Positions 1 through 10,423 of a stretch of 64,000 nt of DNA are shown here, in pieces. The position numbers were made by a program, and so were the translations under genes. Under the pieces are notes generated by a model. That model was not told where the DNA came from. It did no database searches and saw nothing but the letters and a program-made list of their open reading frames with translations. Within the stretch, counting starts at the first letter, position 1. Each line of letters begins with the position of its first letter. Source of the stretch: Eucalyptus grandis (lineage: Eukaryota > Streptophyta > Magnoliopsida > Myrtales > Myrtaceae); the NCBI RefSeq assembly GCF_016545825.1, contig NC_052621.1, positions 6,906,199-6,970,198 of the forward strand, read 5' to 3'.

Positions 1-1619
1 ACTTCCGCCACCGGACCGATGACCCACTCCCCGGAGACCAGCCGCGAGCAAGCTGTGTTTGAAAAAAAGGGAAAAGAAGAAAAAAAGAAGAAAGAAAATT
101 AGGTAGTTTATTTATTTATTTATCTCTTTCTTGAATTTTTATTATTTTTCCTTTATATCTTGTTTTTAGTAGAATTGTTCCTTAAATATATGATTGATAT
201 TCCGACATGGAAAAAGTCCCTCAAGCTAGGGATTAACAGTCCAATTTTTGCGCCCGAAATCCAACTTGCAATCTCTTACAAAAATCAACAATCCAATCTC
301 ACGCCCGAGATTCAATTCGCGATTTAATTTTAAAATTAGTCAACTCGATCTCATGCACAAGATATGGTTCGCCAATTTTTGGATATCAACATTATCTTGC
401 TTGATTTGATGTCGTGGTGTTTGAGTCAGTTTTATTTTCGTAAAAGGAAAAGGAAATCAAAAAAGAAAAATTGAATTAGGATTAGGTTTGTTTTTGTTTT
501 TTTTAATTATCTTGCATGTTTAGAATATGGATTTTATTTTGAATCATGAAAAAGAAAACAAAAAAGTGCATTCATTTAGGATGTTAGGTTTTTTTATTTA
601 TTTGAATTGCATGTTTAATTATGTGTTAGTTTTAATTTCGAATTTCATAAAAGAAAAATTAGAATTTGGGCATTCTTTGTACGTAATGGCATATTAGAGT
701 TTAGATTGATTTTTGCATTCTAGGTTAGAGTCTACTAAGTTAAAATAATATCTTAGTTTAAATTAGGATTTAGTCTGACCTGATCCTTAATATAAGCTAA
801 ATAGAATCTTAATCTAGATAGTTATTTTTTGCATTTTCCTTAATTTCGAATTTCATGGAAAAAAAATAAAATTTGTTTTAGGTTGAATTAGTTTCAATTT
901 TTTAGGACAGATTCCATGGTTTTTTTTAGAATATAAAGGATCTTGTGCACGTCATATAGAATTAGGCCCATAAAATGCACGTCATTTAGTGATTATTGCT
1001 AGGTTCATTTAATTAGAAATTGCCCGTCATTAGAATTAGGTCATTTTTGTTAATTTATATTGCATATTTAATTATTGCATGTTCATTAAGAAATCATTAG
1101 TTTTTTTTTACTCATCATATAGTTTAGGATATATTGCCATGCCATATTATTTCATATTAGATTAGAAGAATTGCATTGCATATGGACTATATTCTTGTTA
1201 AAAAAGTGAAAATAAAAATTGAGTAATTGCTTGTTAATTAGAAATCATATCTAAGATTGCTTATGTAAATTCTGATCTAACAATGCAAATGCTTTCGTTG
1301 CTTTGAGATAAGTCCTACAATTTATTTATTGCTTTACTTGGGTGTTAAATTGGTGCTTTGTGCACCTGCATGATTGCCTCACATGTTAGGGAAATAGATT
1401 TAAAATCAATTTAAGCTACCTGCAAAAAACGTTTTTGAAAATAAAAGAATGATACCAAAAGGGCATTAGAAAAATCTAGTGTAATCAAGTCATTGTACCC
1501 ATAGTCTCTCGTTACTTTACTTGGGTTTCTAATCGACCCACCAAAAATAGATTAGTGGTGACTCCTAAATAAAATCTATTTGTATGTTAAGAATATGAAT
1601 ATAAGTCGTGAATTGGTAT

Positions 1620-1820
1620 GAGCTTGGGAGAGCCCGAGTTAAGTCTAGGCTTAACAATCCATTAGCCAAACTCTAGGTGGTTCACACCCGAAAAATTGGT
1701 CACGACATATATATATTAGCTTGTGTGAGCTAAGATCGTTTTATCAGCTTGTGCGAGCACGATCTATATATTTATCAGCTTGAGCGAGCTATGACCATAT
1801 ATTGCAGCTTATGTGAGTAG
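1620..1820 (+). repeat. AGCTT-GTGAGC-like motif series in LTR
   Basis: Short units of the form CAGCTTGTGCGAGC / TAGCTTGTGTGAGC / CAGCTTGAGCGAGC recur about every 30-50 bp, separated by AT-rich spacers. Related units sit at the same LTR position at 20250-20345 and 29930-30170. They appear inverted in the antisense solo LTR near 26860-26950. Confidence 0.6.
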
Positions 1821-2108
1821 TGGTGGTATTAAGGGGATTGATATATGGTTTTGAATTGATAGATAGTACTGTTGGTATGTAATTGAGCTGATTGACTGAT
1901 TGATTGATGGCTTGATTTGACTGGAGTGGATTGGTTGAGATTATGAACTGTATTGACTTGCAGAAAGGAACTGAGGCGAGGTAAGTTCCCTATCTTCTAT
2001 TTGCATAGGCAGCCTTTAAAAGTATTTCTTCCCTAGTCGGAGTCTAAGGGGTGAACTTGCTGAGACATCGTCTCACCCCGTTGTGGGCTAATATTTTCAG
2101 GTCTTTAG

Positions 2109-2444
2109 ATGGCGGTTCCTCTTGAACATTTTGGACAACCCGTCACCGAACAGGTCTCTCTAATTCCTCTTCCTAAGGGCCAAGGAGCATAGGTCTACGA
2201 ACTCGTGACATCTATTGTTAGGGTTGATGTGGGTCTACCCTGTAGGGTACCCCATCAATTCAGATCGTGGAATCGTCGCAAGCAAGATGGACCCAGAGAA
2301 GGTCCCTTACCGGAGTCTGAGATCCCTATGTCGGTATTAGAGATCACTTTTGGCGAGGGTACGGCTGACCCTCCCGATGGTGCAGTGGTAGACCCGAGTC
2401 CCCAAGAGATCCCGGAGTCTTTGGTTGAGGGTTCGAATGCTTAG
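2109..2444 (+). pseudogene. LTR-borne small ORF, copy 1 (one premature stop)
   Basis: A reading frame of 111 codons starts at an ATG just after a CAG acceptor-like site. It contains one in-frame TAG at 2190-2192, where the homologous copies have a Trp codon (RGWVYEL). The deduced protein begins MAVPLEHFGQPVTEQ, has a VPHQFRSW segment, then PESEIPMSVLEI and GTADPPDGAVVDP, and ends acidic. The same frame is recognisable at 20635 and 30476, with changes that mostly keep the amino acids. I know no domain for it. It has no signal peptide, membrane segment or retroviral enzyme motif. It may be a protein expressed from the LTR transcript, but a degenerate leader is possible. Confidence 0.55.
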
Positions 2445-2705
2445 AGGACTTGTAGCCTTTCAACTTTTGTAGACTTGTGAATATAGACTAGTATTGTAAA
2501 TGACCTAGTCTGCTATGTATAAATGTGTGTTGTGCTTTTCAAAATTTTAGCCCTACTTTTCTATCACATCTTTGTGTTGTCTGGGGATTTATTTATTCGC
2601 TTCCGCATGCGCATTAAAACGAAAGGGTCGGTGATGCGTTCTGGGACATCGCAATATATTCGACCACCAAGGAATGGGCACACACTCGAGGATCAGGGCG
2701 TGACA

Positions 2706-2950
2706 GCCATCCCTCCTCCCTGCACACTGCCGCTTGGGCTGTCACAATGATAATACAATGAATCTCTAAAATTAGCTGAAATTTATGTAGTCAAGGATTT
2801 TTTTTAAGTCCGTTTGTCCTGAGTGATCGCATGATAATTTTTTACTCATTTCTATCTTGACTATTACTTCTACTCGAGCAGAAAAACAAGTCTCTGTTCG
2901 TTAGTCTTCATGAGAAAGAAGTCTTTGTTGTATCGACTAGGGTCTAGTGC
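2706..2950. other. unassigned spacer
   Basis: This is AT-rich sequence between the LTR end and the first composite repeat module. I see no coding potential or repeat structure. Confidence 0.5.
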
Positions 2951-3440
2951 TTGGAGTCGTCGCAACACGCTAACGTTTGTGCTTAGAGTTGTTGCAACAC
3001 ACTCAAGTTTCGTACCTTCCATAGATCGGCAAGACAGCGACCTGAATGATTCTGATTGATTCTCACTTGTCCTGGTGCCCTTTTTTTTTCTTTTCTTTTT
3101 TTTCCCTAATGTTCAAGTCAAATGGCCAACCTTTGAATGTTCGCCGTGGCCTCCTATTCTCCATTGGGACAGCTTCTGATTAGTTTCCTGATGTAATTGG
3201 TCTTCTGGTGGAGTTGAGTGCATGCGCAAATTTTCCACAGGATGACCCGGTAATGACAGATCGAGCCTTCTAGATGAGTAGGGAAGATAAAACTTGGTGA
3301 CATCAAGCCCACATGATTGAACTAAACCAATCCTCATCGCTAGTTCCAGCACATCGTGAGGTCTGTGATTGATGGTCCCATGAGCCCGATGCATGGAAGG
3401 AATTCATCTCAGACCATATATCATACGCTTTGCTTCTATG
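2950..3440. repeat. composite module block A1, copy 1
   Basis: The block around GATCGGCAAGACAGCGACCTG to CGATGCATGGAAGGAATTC is repeated at 50600-51090 and in part at 17890-18130. On the minus strand each copy has a partly open frame with shared residues such as LDVTKF, LPxxSRRL and WRIGGHGE, so it may derive from a gene. I do not recognise the product. All copies carry stops or indels. Confidence 0.6.
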
Positions 3441-3659
3441 CAGTGCACCCTTACTAATTCAATAGGAGTTGTCAGTGCAAAGTTTGCCAACACATCTAGG
3501 AATCTTGCCAAGGCATATTACACATGTAACTATCATCGACATGCTCAGACATGCTTAGTTAACCATGTAAATATGTTACCTGTGTCAACACTGGCACGCT
3601 TAAATGCATTTCAAGATTTTAACATGTGACGGACAATGAGCATCTAGTGTAAACTAAAG

Positions 3660-4264
3660 CAGAAAAAACCCAGCAAAGATCAAAGAACATGTCTACTCAC
3701 GCAGTATCAATTATTGCCCTCGTCATCCAAGCATGCGTAATGGAGCTCAACAAACACGCTTTTGTGCTAGTCAAGATAGTTGGAATTCTATTGTCCAATC
3801 GCAGTAAAGTCACGGAGAACAGGAGTGTTGAACTACTCATTTCAAACACGGCAGCAACAAATTCTTTGCTAAAGCTGGGTGATCATACTATTGTTTGTCT
3901 AAAGTTACCATTAATCTGACATGATTTCCCATAAAGAATCCATCTCTGGCTAAAGTTTCCAGTGGAATCTGAAATAATTCCAGATTCGAGACTGGATGCT
4001 TTGTCTCCACAAAGAGCAGTCGCGTCTCCAACTCTCGGTATTCAGGAATTGACTTTAGTTCAGTCGCAAGATGAGGGTAAAACGGTAAGTAATTCCACTA
4101 AGAGAGTGCTTTCTGGACATTAGACTACGAACTCCCATGAGAGGTTGCAGTAAAGAACGAGTCTGTGAGAAAATTGATTTTTAGTATTGAATACTGCATA
4201 TAGCACCGTCAAATACAGTCAAAACAAATCATTAACCAGAAAAGATAAGATTCCACTAACTGAT

Positions 4265-4308
<44 letters not shown>

Positions 4309-4540
4309 ATCATCATAGACAATGGAGAAGATTATAACAGATCTCAACAAGAGACAGAAACCATGCCTATGGCGTGCTTCAAGCACCTGTAGACACGCAA
4401 AACAGAGGAACTCAGACAGAGAGGATATCATCATAGCCTATGGAGAAGATTACCACAGATCTCAACAAGAGACGGAAACAATGCCTATGGCGTGCTTCAA
4501 GCACCTGTAGACGCGCGAAACAGAGGAACTCTTGTTTACT
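3660..4540. repeat. composite module block A2, copy 1
   Basis: The sequence from AACCCAGCAAAGATCAAAG through a GCATGCGTAATGGAGC block, a (GA)n tract and an ATGGAGAAGATTA block recurs at 43765-44135, 51300-52040 and 60430-60760. The (GA)n tract is at 4266-4304. A unit of about 117 bp that follows is tandemly duplicated here (4304-4420 and 4421-4535). No intact reading frame is shared by the copies, so I treat it as a duplicated non-coding or pseudogenic segment. Confidence 0.6.
4266..4304. repeat. (GA)n microsatellite
   Basis: About 19 GA units lie inside block A2. The same tract is shorter in the other A2 copies. Confidence 0.9.
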
Positions 4541-4799
4541 ACTCCTAATGCTTCTGTGGCAAACTTATTTTGACTCACCAAAGAGTTATATCAAAAGACA
4601 CATGAAGTACTTCATGTACATGAATAAAGGCAATTGCTTCGGAAGTCCATAGATGCTGAATATTTCGATTCAAGTGACTTAAATTCGAGCTTCATCATGA
4701 GTGATGAAATAGAACTAGATATAGAAGAGGCTGTTAGAAGGAAAATCACACGTGTAGTATGATTAAACCAGAGTGATACCTCATTTTGCATAAAATCTA

Positions 4800-5390
4800 G
4801 TGTAAGAACTCGGAGGCTACCACTGTGTAATATCATCCGCTTTGGACCTCTGGCCCTCATGATTTTGAAACGTGTTACACAGAGTAGAGAACTCAAACCT
4901 TATCAATAAGTTTAGGACTCCCTCCCTAGGCGATGTGGGACAAAAGATATGCGCTTAGCCTCGCTCGCATACTGCCAAGGCATTGCACTAGACTGTTCCT
5001 CCACACTTCTTGGGTCCAGGTCTTTACATTCTCTACCCCTTTGGGCACAATGGCACTAGATCATTCCTCTATACTTCCTGAGTCTGGGTCATCATATTCT
5101 CCCCCCTTTTGGGCACAACATCCCCATTGTGTCCCCCCACGCTAGGGGAGTCAGCTCTAATATCACTTGTAAGGACTCAATGGCTACCACTATGTAACAT
5201 TGTCCGTTTTGGGCCTCTAACCCTCACGGCTATAGAATGCGTTACACATCATAGAGAACCCAAGTTTTATCAACTGACTCAAGACTCCCTCCCCAGGTGA
5301 TGTGGATAGCCTCACCCGCGTATTGCCGAGGCATTACACTAGACTGTCCCTCCATACTTCCTGGATCTAGGTCATCACATATAGTAAATG
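4800..5390. repeat. two diverged direct repeats of about 370 bp period
   Basis: The series GTAAGAACTCGGAGGCTACC ... GTTACACAGAGTAGAGAAC ... GACTCCCTCCCTAGGCGATG ... CTAGACTGTTCCTCC at 4800-5010 recurs in the same order at 5168-5360. It is non-coding. It could be a short non-autonomous element duplicated in tandem. I see no TIR or PBS. Confidence 0.55.
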
Positions 5391-5429
5391 ACTGTCCTAA
5401 GCTATCAACAAATATTCAACCACCAAAAG

Positions 5430-5902
5430 ATTAATATTGAATTTATTCAAGAATGACAAAGTGACACATAGGGCAAAATGTAAGGTTATTTATGCTGCTA
5501 GAGATGACCAGACGAGCTTGTTTCTAGTAAACACTTTCAAGGATGAGCACACGTGTACTTGGTCTTTCCAAGTGAGAAGCTTTACATCTACGTGCAAGCA
5601 AAACATTATCTAAGCTTGTGGAGGCCAGTTCCTAAAGTGAAGTTGAAAGAGTTCAAGAAAATTGCGCGAAAGCAAATGAACTTAGATGTTTGCCAATGCA
5701 GAAGGACTAAGCCTAGGATAATCATAAATAAATGGGATATCCACTTATAAATTCGACATGTCGTGGAATTATTATGAAGAAATTATTTGTAGAAATCCTT
5801 GAAATACTATGAAGGGAAAGGTTATGAGAGAATAACCAAATTCAAAGACCCATCTTCCAACGGTTTTATGTTCTCTTTGATGCTGTGAGGAAAGAAATTA
5901 CT
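5430..5902 (+). pseudogene. MuDR-like (MULE) transposase, N-terminal part, interrupted
   Basis: Broken frames encode pieces typical of plant MULE transposases in the right order. There is a CKVIYAARDD segment followed by NTFKDEHTC (plant MuDR DNA-binding region, about 5480-5560), then KLKEFKKIARKQMNLDV near 5640-5690, then IFQRFYVLFDAVRK near 5848-5890. The frame then meets the end of a copia element at 5902. After the single TSD, the continuation at 14757 reads EGCRSLIRLD, the expected next conserved motif. Several stops and indels make it non-functional. The family assignment rests on motif order, not on a search. Confidence 0.7.
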
Positions 5903-6243
5903 TGTTATGGCAGATGCATAAACTATAATGAAATTGAAATTGAGAAGAATAAAAGAACACTAGATTTAAAATGGAAACCCTTGTGGGAAAAATCATTGGG
6001 GGAGGAGAAGCAAAATCCACTATAGAAATCAAGGATTACAAAAGTCTTCTCTAAAAAGCTTAGACTCTTTTTATCCAAACTTCTTATATATAGGCAAGAA
6101 TCAAATCCAAAGTAGGAAACCTCTTTTCAAGAAACCTTCTCCAACCAAGAAAACTATTTAATTAGGAAACCTATTCAAAATAAAAAACTTGCTTGAATTA
6201 GGAAACTTTCCTTTTCGAGCTCAAACTTGAAACATATTTAATA
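5903..6243 (-). repeat. copia element 3' LTR
   Basis: It starts TGTTATGGCAG on the plus strand and ends at ATATTTAATA, where the other copy ends ATATCTAGCA. It matches 10219-10423 plus 14619-14751 throughout. The two LTRs differ at many positions, so the insertion is not recent. Confidence 0.88.
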
Positions 6244-6469
6244 ATCTCCACCTTGGCTCAACGTTTGAGTCAAGTTACAATCACTTGACTTGAATTCCAC
6301 ATAAGCAATAGAGAATCTTCTCCTCCTATTAGAGTAAAACTCAATTGCAGTAAATATTAACCAAATCTAAGCAATGCTTGAAATTGGCGATAGGCAAAGG
6401 CTTTGGTAACATATCCATTGGATTATTTTCTGCACCAATTTTCAAGACCTTAATATAGCCATCAGCAAG

Positions 6470-9420
6470 AATTCTCAAATAAAATGATATCGCATATTAA
6501 TGTGCTTTGTCCTCGCATGATACATTTGATCTTTAGTAAGATATATAGCACTCCGATTGTCGCAATGGACAACAATCACAACATGATCCATATTGAGCTC
6601 TCTAAATAAGCCTCTTAACCATATGGCCCCTTTAATTGCTTTTGCAATAGCCATATACTTTGCTTCTGTAGTAGACAAAGTTACTTTATGTTATAAAGTA
6701 GCTTTCCAATTGACTGCACAATCTCCAATAGTGAAGATGTATCCAATCAAAGGCCTCATCTTATCAAGGTCATCAGCATAATCGAAATCAACATATCCTA
6801 TCAAAATGTCACCAATTTTCCCAAAACTTAAACCAAAATTAGAGTTACCTATCAAATATCTCAAAATCCACTTCACAACTTGCCAATGAATTTTCCCCGA
6901 GCATGATAAATATCTACTTACCACACTAACAACATGTGAAATATCGGGTTGAGCACAAACTATGGCATACATAATGCTACCAATTGCACTAGAGTATGAA
7001 ATATGTAACATATATTTTACATCCTCATCTATATGTGGACATAAATTAGTTGATAATCTAAAATAAGCAGCAAGAGGAGTACTTACTGGTTTGGCATCTT
7101 TCATGCCAAAATGATCTAACAACTTCTTAATGTAACTTTTTTTGGAGAGATATAATTTTCTTCTTTTACAATCTCACAGAATTTTCATGCCTAGGATTTT
7201 ATTCACTACATCTAAATCCTTCATCTCAAATTCAACACTCAACTGTGCCTTCAAATTCTATATATCATATGTATCTTTTGCCACAATCAACATATCATCA
7301 AAATATAATAAAAGATAAATGAAAGAGCCATTTGGAAGTTTGCGCAAATATACGCAACTATCATATTTGCTCCTACAATAGTCAAGATGCACCATAAATG
7401 AATCAAACCTTATATACCATTGTCTAGGCACGGCCATATATAGACTTTTTCAATAGATAATCATAATCTTCCTTACCTTCAAATTGAGAACCTTATGGTT
7501 GACCCATGATATTCTCTTCAAGTTCACCATGCAAGAAAGTTGTTTTCAAGTTGTTTTCACATTGAGTTGCTCCAACTCTAAATCATGCATGACAAAAGAA
7601 AAACCCAAATAGAGCTATATTTAACGATAGGTGAAAACACATCATTAAAATCAACTCCCTCAAGCAAACTATAGCCTTTAGCAACTAGACGAAGTTTGAA
7701 CCTAATGTCTTCAACTCTAGGAATACATTCATTTCTTTTGAAAACTTATTTACAGCCCACGTTTTTCTTTCCTCTCGGTGGTTTGACAAGCTCTCAAGTT
7801 TGATTCTCTTCAAGAGGTTCCATCTCTTCATTCATAGCAACTAACCACTTTGCTAAATCTTTTGAAGAAATAGCTTTTTTGTAAGTTTTAGGCTCATTAT
7901 ACTCTATTGACTCTACAACTGAAAAAAAAAAAAAGTAACAAAATCTGAGAACCCATATTTATGTGGAGGTTTCACCGTCCTTCTTGGTCTATCTCTAACA
8001 ATAGAATATTGTTCCTCTTCACATTCTCTAAACTCAATATTATTAGTAGACGATTGAACTGGTTGCGAAGAAATTACTTCAAGCTCTACCTTCTCTGCAA
8101 CACTTTCTAAATTTTCATCACGAGAAATAGATGATTCTTTCTAGAATGAAGCATAGAAGACTCATCAAAAGTAACATATCTACTAATAATAATCTTAGAT
8201 GAATTAACACACTAAAGTCTATTACCTTTTACATCAGAAGTATTACCAAGAAAGATGCATTTTTTTTGCTCTAGGCTCTCATTTGCCTTCACTAAAATAT
8301 GCATATGCTAGACATTCAAACACTCGAAGAGAAGAATAATCAACAAGTTTACCTGATCATACCTCCTCAGGTGTCTTGCACTCAATAGATGTGCAAGGAG
8401 AACGATTTATCAACTAAATAGCTGTATTGACCACTTCAGTCCAAAACTCTTTGCCTAAACTAGTGTTAGACAATAGGCACCTAGTCCTTTTTAATAAGGT
8501 TATGTTCATGCATTCTGTAATACCATTCTACTATGGTGTATTCATTGTAGTGTGATGCCTCATGATACTTTCAACTTTGCAAAACTCATTAAACTTACCT
8601 CCACAAAATTCCAGCCCATTATCTGTTCTTAATCTTTTTACTGGTTTACTGCTCAATTAATGTTTTCCATTGTTTAAATGTAATAAAAACTTCGCTTTTC
8701 TATTTTAGAAAATAGACCCAAACCTTTCTTGAAAAATCATCAATGAAAATAAGTAAGTACCTCGAACCAAGGCCTTTCCAAGGAACTTTCACAGGCCCTT
8801 GAAGATCAAAGTGAATATAATCCAAAGTGTCCTTCGTTGTGTGAATTCTTATTTTGAAACTGATCTTTTATGTTTTCCAAAGATACAATGCTCACATAAA
8901 TCCAGTTTTCTAATTTTCTGACCACATGGAAAACCTCTCTTACTCAGCTCTTCCATCCCTCTAAGACTCACATGATCAAATCTCATATGCCATAATTTAG
9001 TGTCGTTTAAGTCCGACATAGCAAATGAGACTGCAGCTGAACCGGTAACTATAGTGCCTTGTAGCTAATACAAGGAGCTAGTTTTCAGTCCTTTCATCAA
9101 TAGAAGTGAATCTATCATAATCTTCATAACTCCACCTTCAGCTGTAAACTTACAACCATTAGCATCAAGTATATCCAAAGAGACGAGATTTTTCTTCAAA
9201 TTAAGAGTGTGTTTGATATTATCCAAAGTCCTAATGATGTTGTCATACATCTTAATATTGACAGTCCCTATCACAACTGCTTTGCATTTGGCATTGTTTC
9301 CCATTAGAATAACTCAACTGTTAAATTCTTTGTATGTGGAGAACCAATCATGATTAGGGCACATGTGGTACGAGTAACCTAAATCAAGAATCTAACCATC
9401 ACTAAATTTATCTTTATCAT
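6470..9420 (-). pseudogene. copia pol remnant (protease, integrase, RT, RNase H)
   Basis: Read on the minus strand from 9420 down: a protease-like segment in which the usual Asp-Ser-Gly is changed, then GAG-pre-integrase LWHMRFDHVSLRGMEEL near 8900-8990, then integrase core pieces (FIDDFSRKVWVYFLK near 8735-8790). RT pieces follow. MLDHFGMKDAKPVSTPL at 7122 begins the RT/RNase H connection, and RNase H follows as LSTTEAKYMAIAKAIKGAIWL and HCDNRSAIYL at 6550-6690. Stops and frameshifts break every domain. This identifies Ty1/copia by domain order (integrase before RT). Confidence 0.85.
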
Positions 9421-10156
9421 TTGAAACCAATAACAAATCTTCATTTTCTTTTTTAGCAATACAAGCTTGAGTGAGGTTTTTGTTTCCCTGACTCTGCCTG
9501 ATCTAGTAGTTCTGATTGTTTTGCCAATTTGTGCTCCCTTGATTTTGCTTATTCATGTTATTTTCTCTTTGTTGTTTCGCCTTCAATTCCATACAATTTA
9601 TCTTGATGTACCCCTTAGACTTATTTAGGAGACTAGTTTTGACATCTTTAACATCAATAGTTTCTCTACTAACAATCATGGTTTCTCTAAAATTCTTATA
9701 AGAGGAAGGTAGTGAAACTAACAATAAGAGAGCTCAATCCTCATCTTCAACCTTAAAATCAATACTTCTTAATTCAGAGACAATATCATTGAATTTAGAA
9801 ATATGAGATTTAAAAGAAGCACCTTCAATCATATGAAGAGTGAAGAGTCGTTGCTTGAGCCTCAATTGATTGGTGAGGGATCTTGTCAAAAAATTACTCT
9901 CCAATTTATTCCATAAACCTATAGCTATTTTCTAATCCAGTACCTCCTATAGAACTTCATTCATGAGACACAACTAAATAGCAAACACAGCTCTTTCATC
10001 CAATTCTTCCTATTTTTCATTTGACGTGCTTTTTGATTTCTTCCCTTTTTTGAACAAAGTTTTTTTCAAACCCTGCTGTGTAAGAACAGCCAACATATGA
10101 ACTTGCCATAGGTTGAAATTGTTGTTCCCATCAAACTTCTCAATATCAAATCTCAT
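9330..10156 (-). pseudogene. copia gag remnant
   Basis: A Met at 10156 starts MRFDIEKFDGNNNFNLWQVHM, the usual beginning of a UBN2-type copia gag. A later piece (9724-9503) reads MLVSLPSSYKNFRETM and ends in an Asn/Gln-rich tail. There are stops between the pieces. It lies just inside the primer site, as expected. Confidence 0.8.
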
Positions 10157-10202
10157 TACTGCACTTAAAGCGATAACCAAAAGATCAAGAAAAAAAACCT
10201 AA

Positions 10203-10215
10203 GGCTCTAATACCA
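10203..10215 (-). other. primer-binding site (tRNA-iMet) of copia element 1
   Basis: The minus strand reads TGGTATTAGAGCC three bases inside the 5' LTR end. It differs from the canonical TGGTATCAGAGCC by one base. Confidence 0.85.
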
Positions 10216-10423
10216 TATTGTTATGGCAGATGTGGAAACTATAACAAAATTGAAATTGAGAAGAATAAAGAACACCACATTTTATGTGGAAACCCTTGCG
10301 AGAAAAACCACGGAGAGGAAACGCAAAATCCACTATAGAAATCATAGATTACAAAAAGTGACTCTGGAAAGCTTGAACTCTTTGTGTCTCAATTTCTTTT
10401 ATATAGGTGAGAATCAAATCCAT

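Larger units (their letters stand above)
1..2705 (+). mobile_element. Ty3/gypsy-type long LTR, 3' portion (5' end outside window)
   Basis: The right end matches the ends of the other long LTRs here: a GCTTCCGCATG block, then a GGGACATCG block, then GGGCGTGACA ending in CA at 2705. Upstream it shares the AGCTT-GTGAGC-like motif series (about 1620-1820), a GAGGTAAGT donor-like site near 1979, a TTTTCAG acceptor-like site near 2100, and a small reading frame starting at 2109. No PBS follows position 2705, so this is a 3' LTR or a solo LTR. The first 1.6 kb is AT-rich and non-coding. It is closest to the LTRs at 18131-21252 and 28558-31108. Confidence 0.75.
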
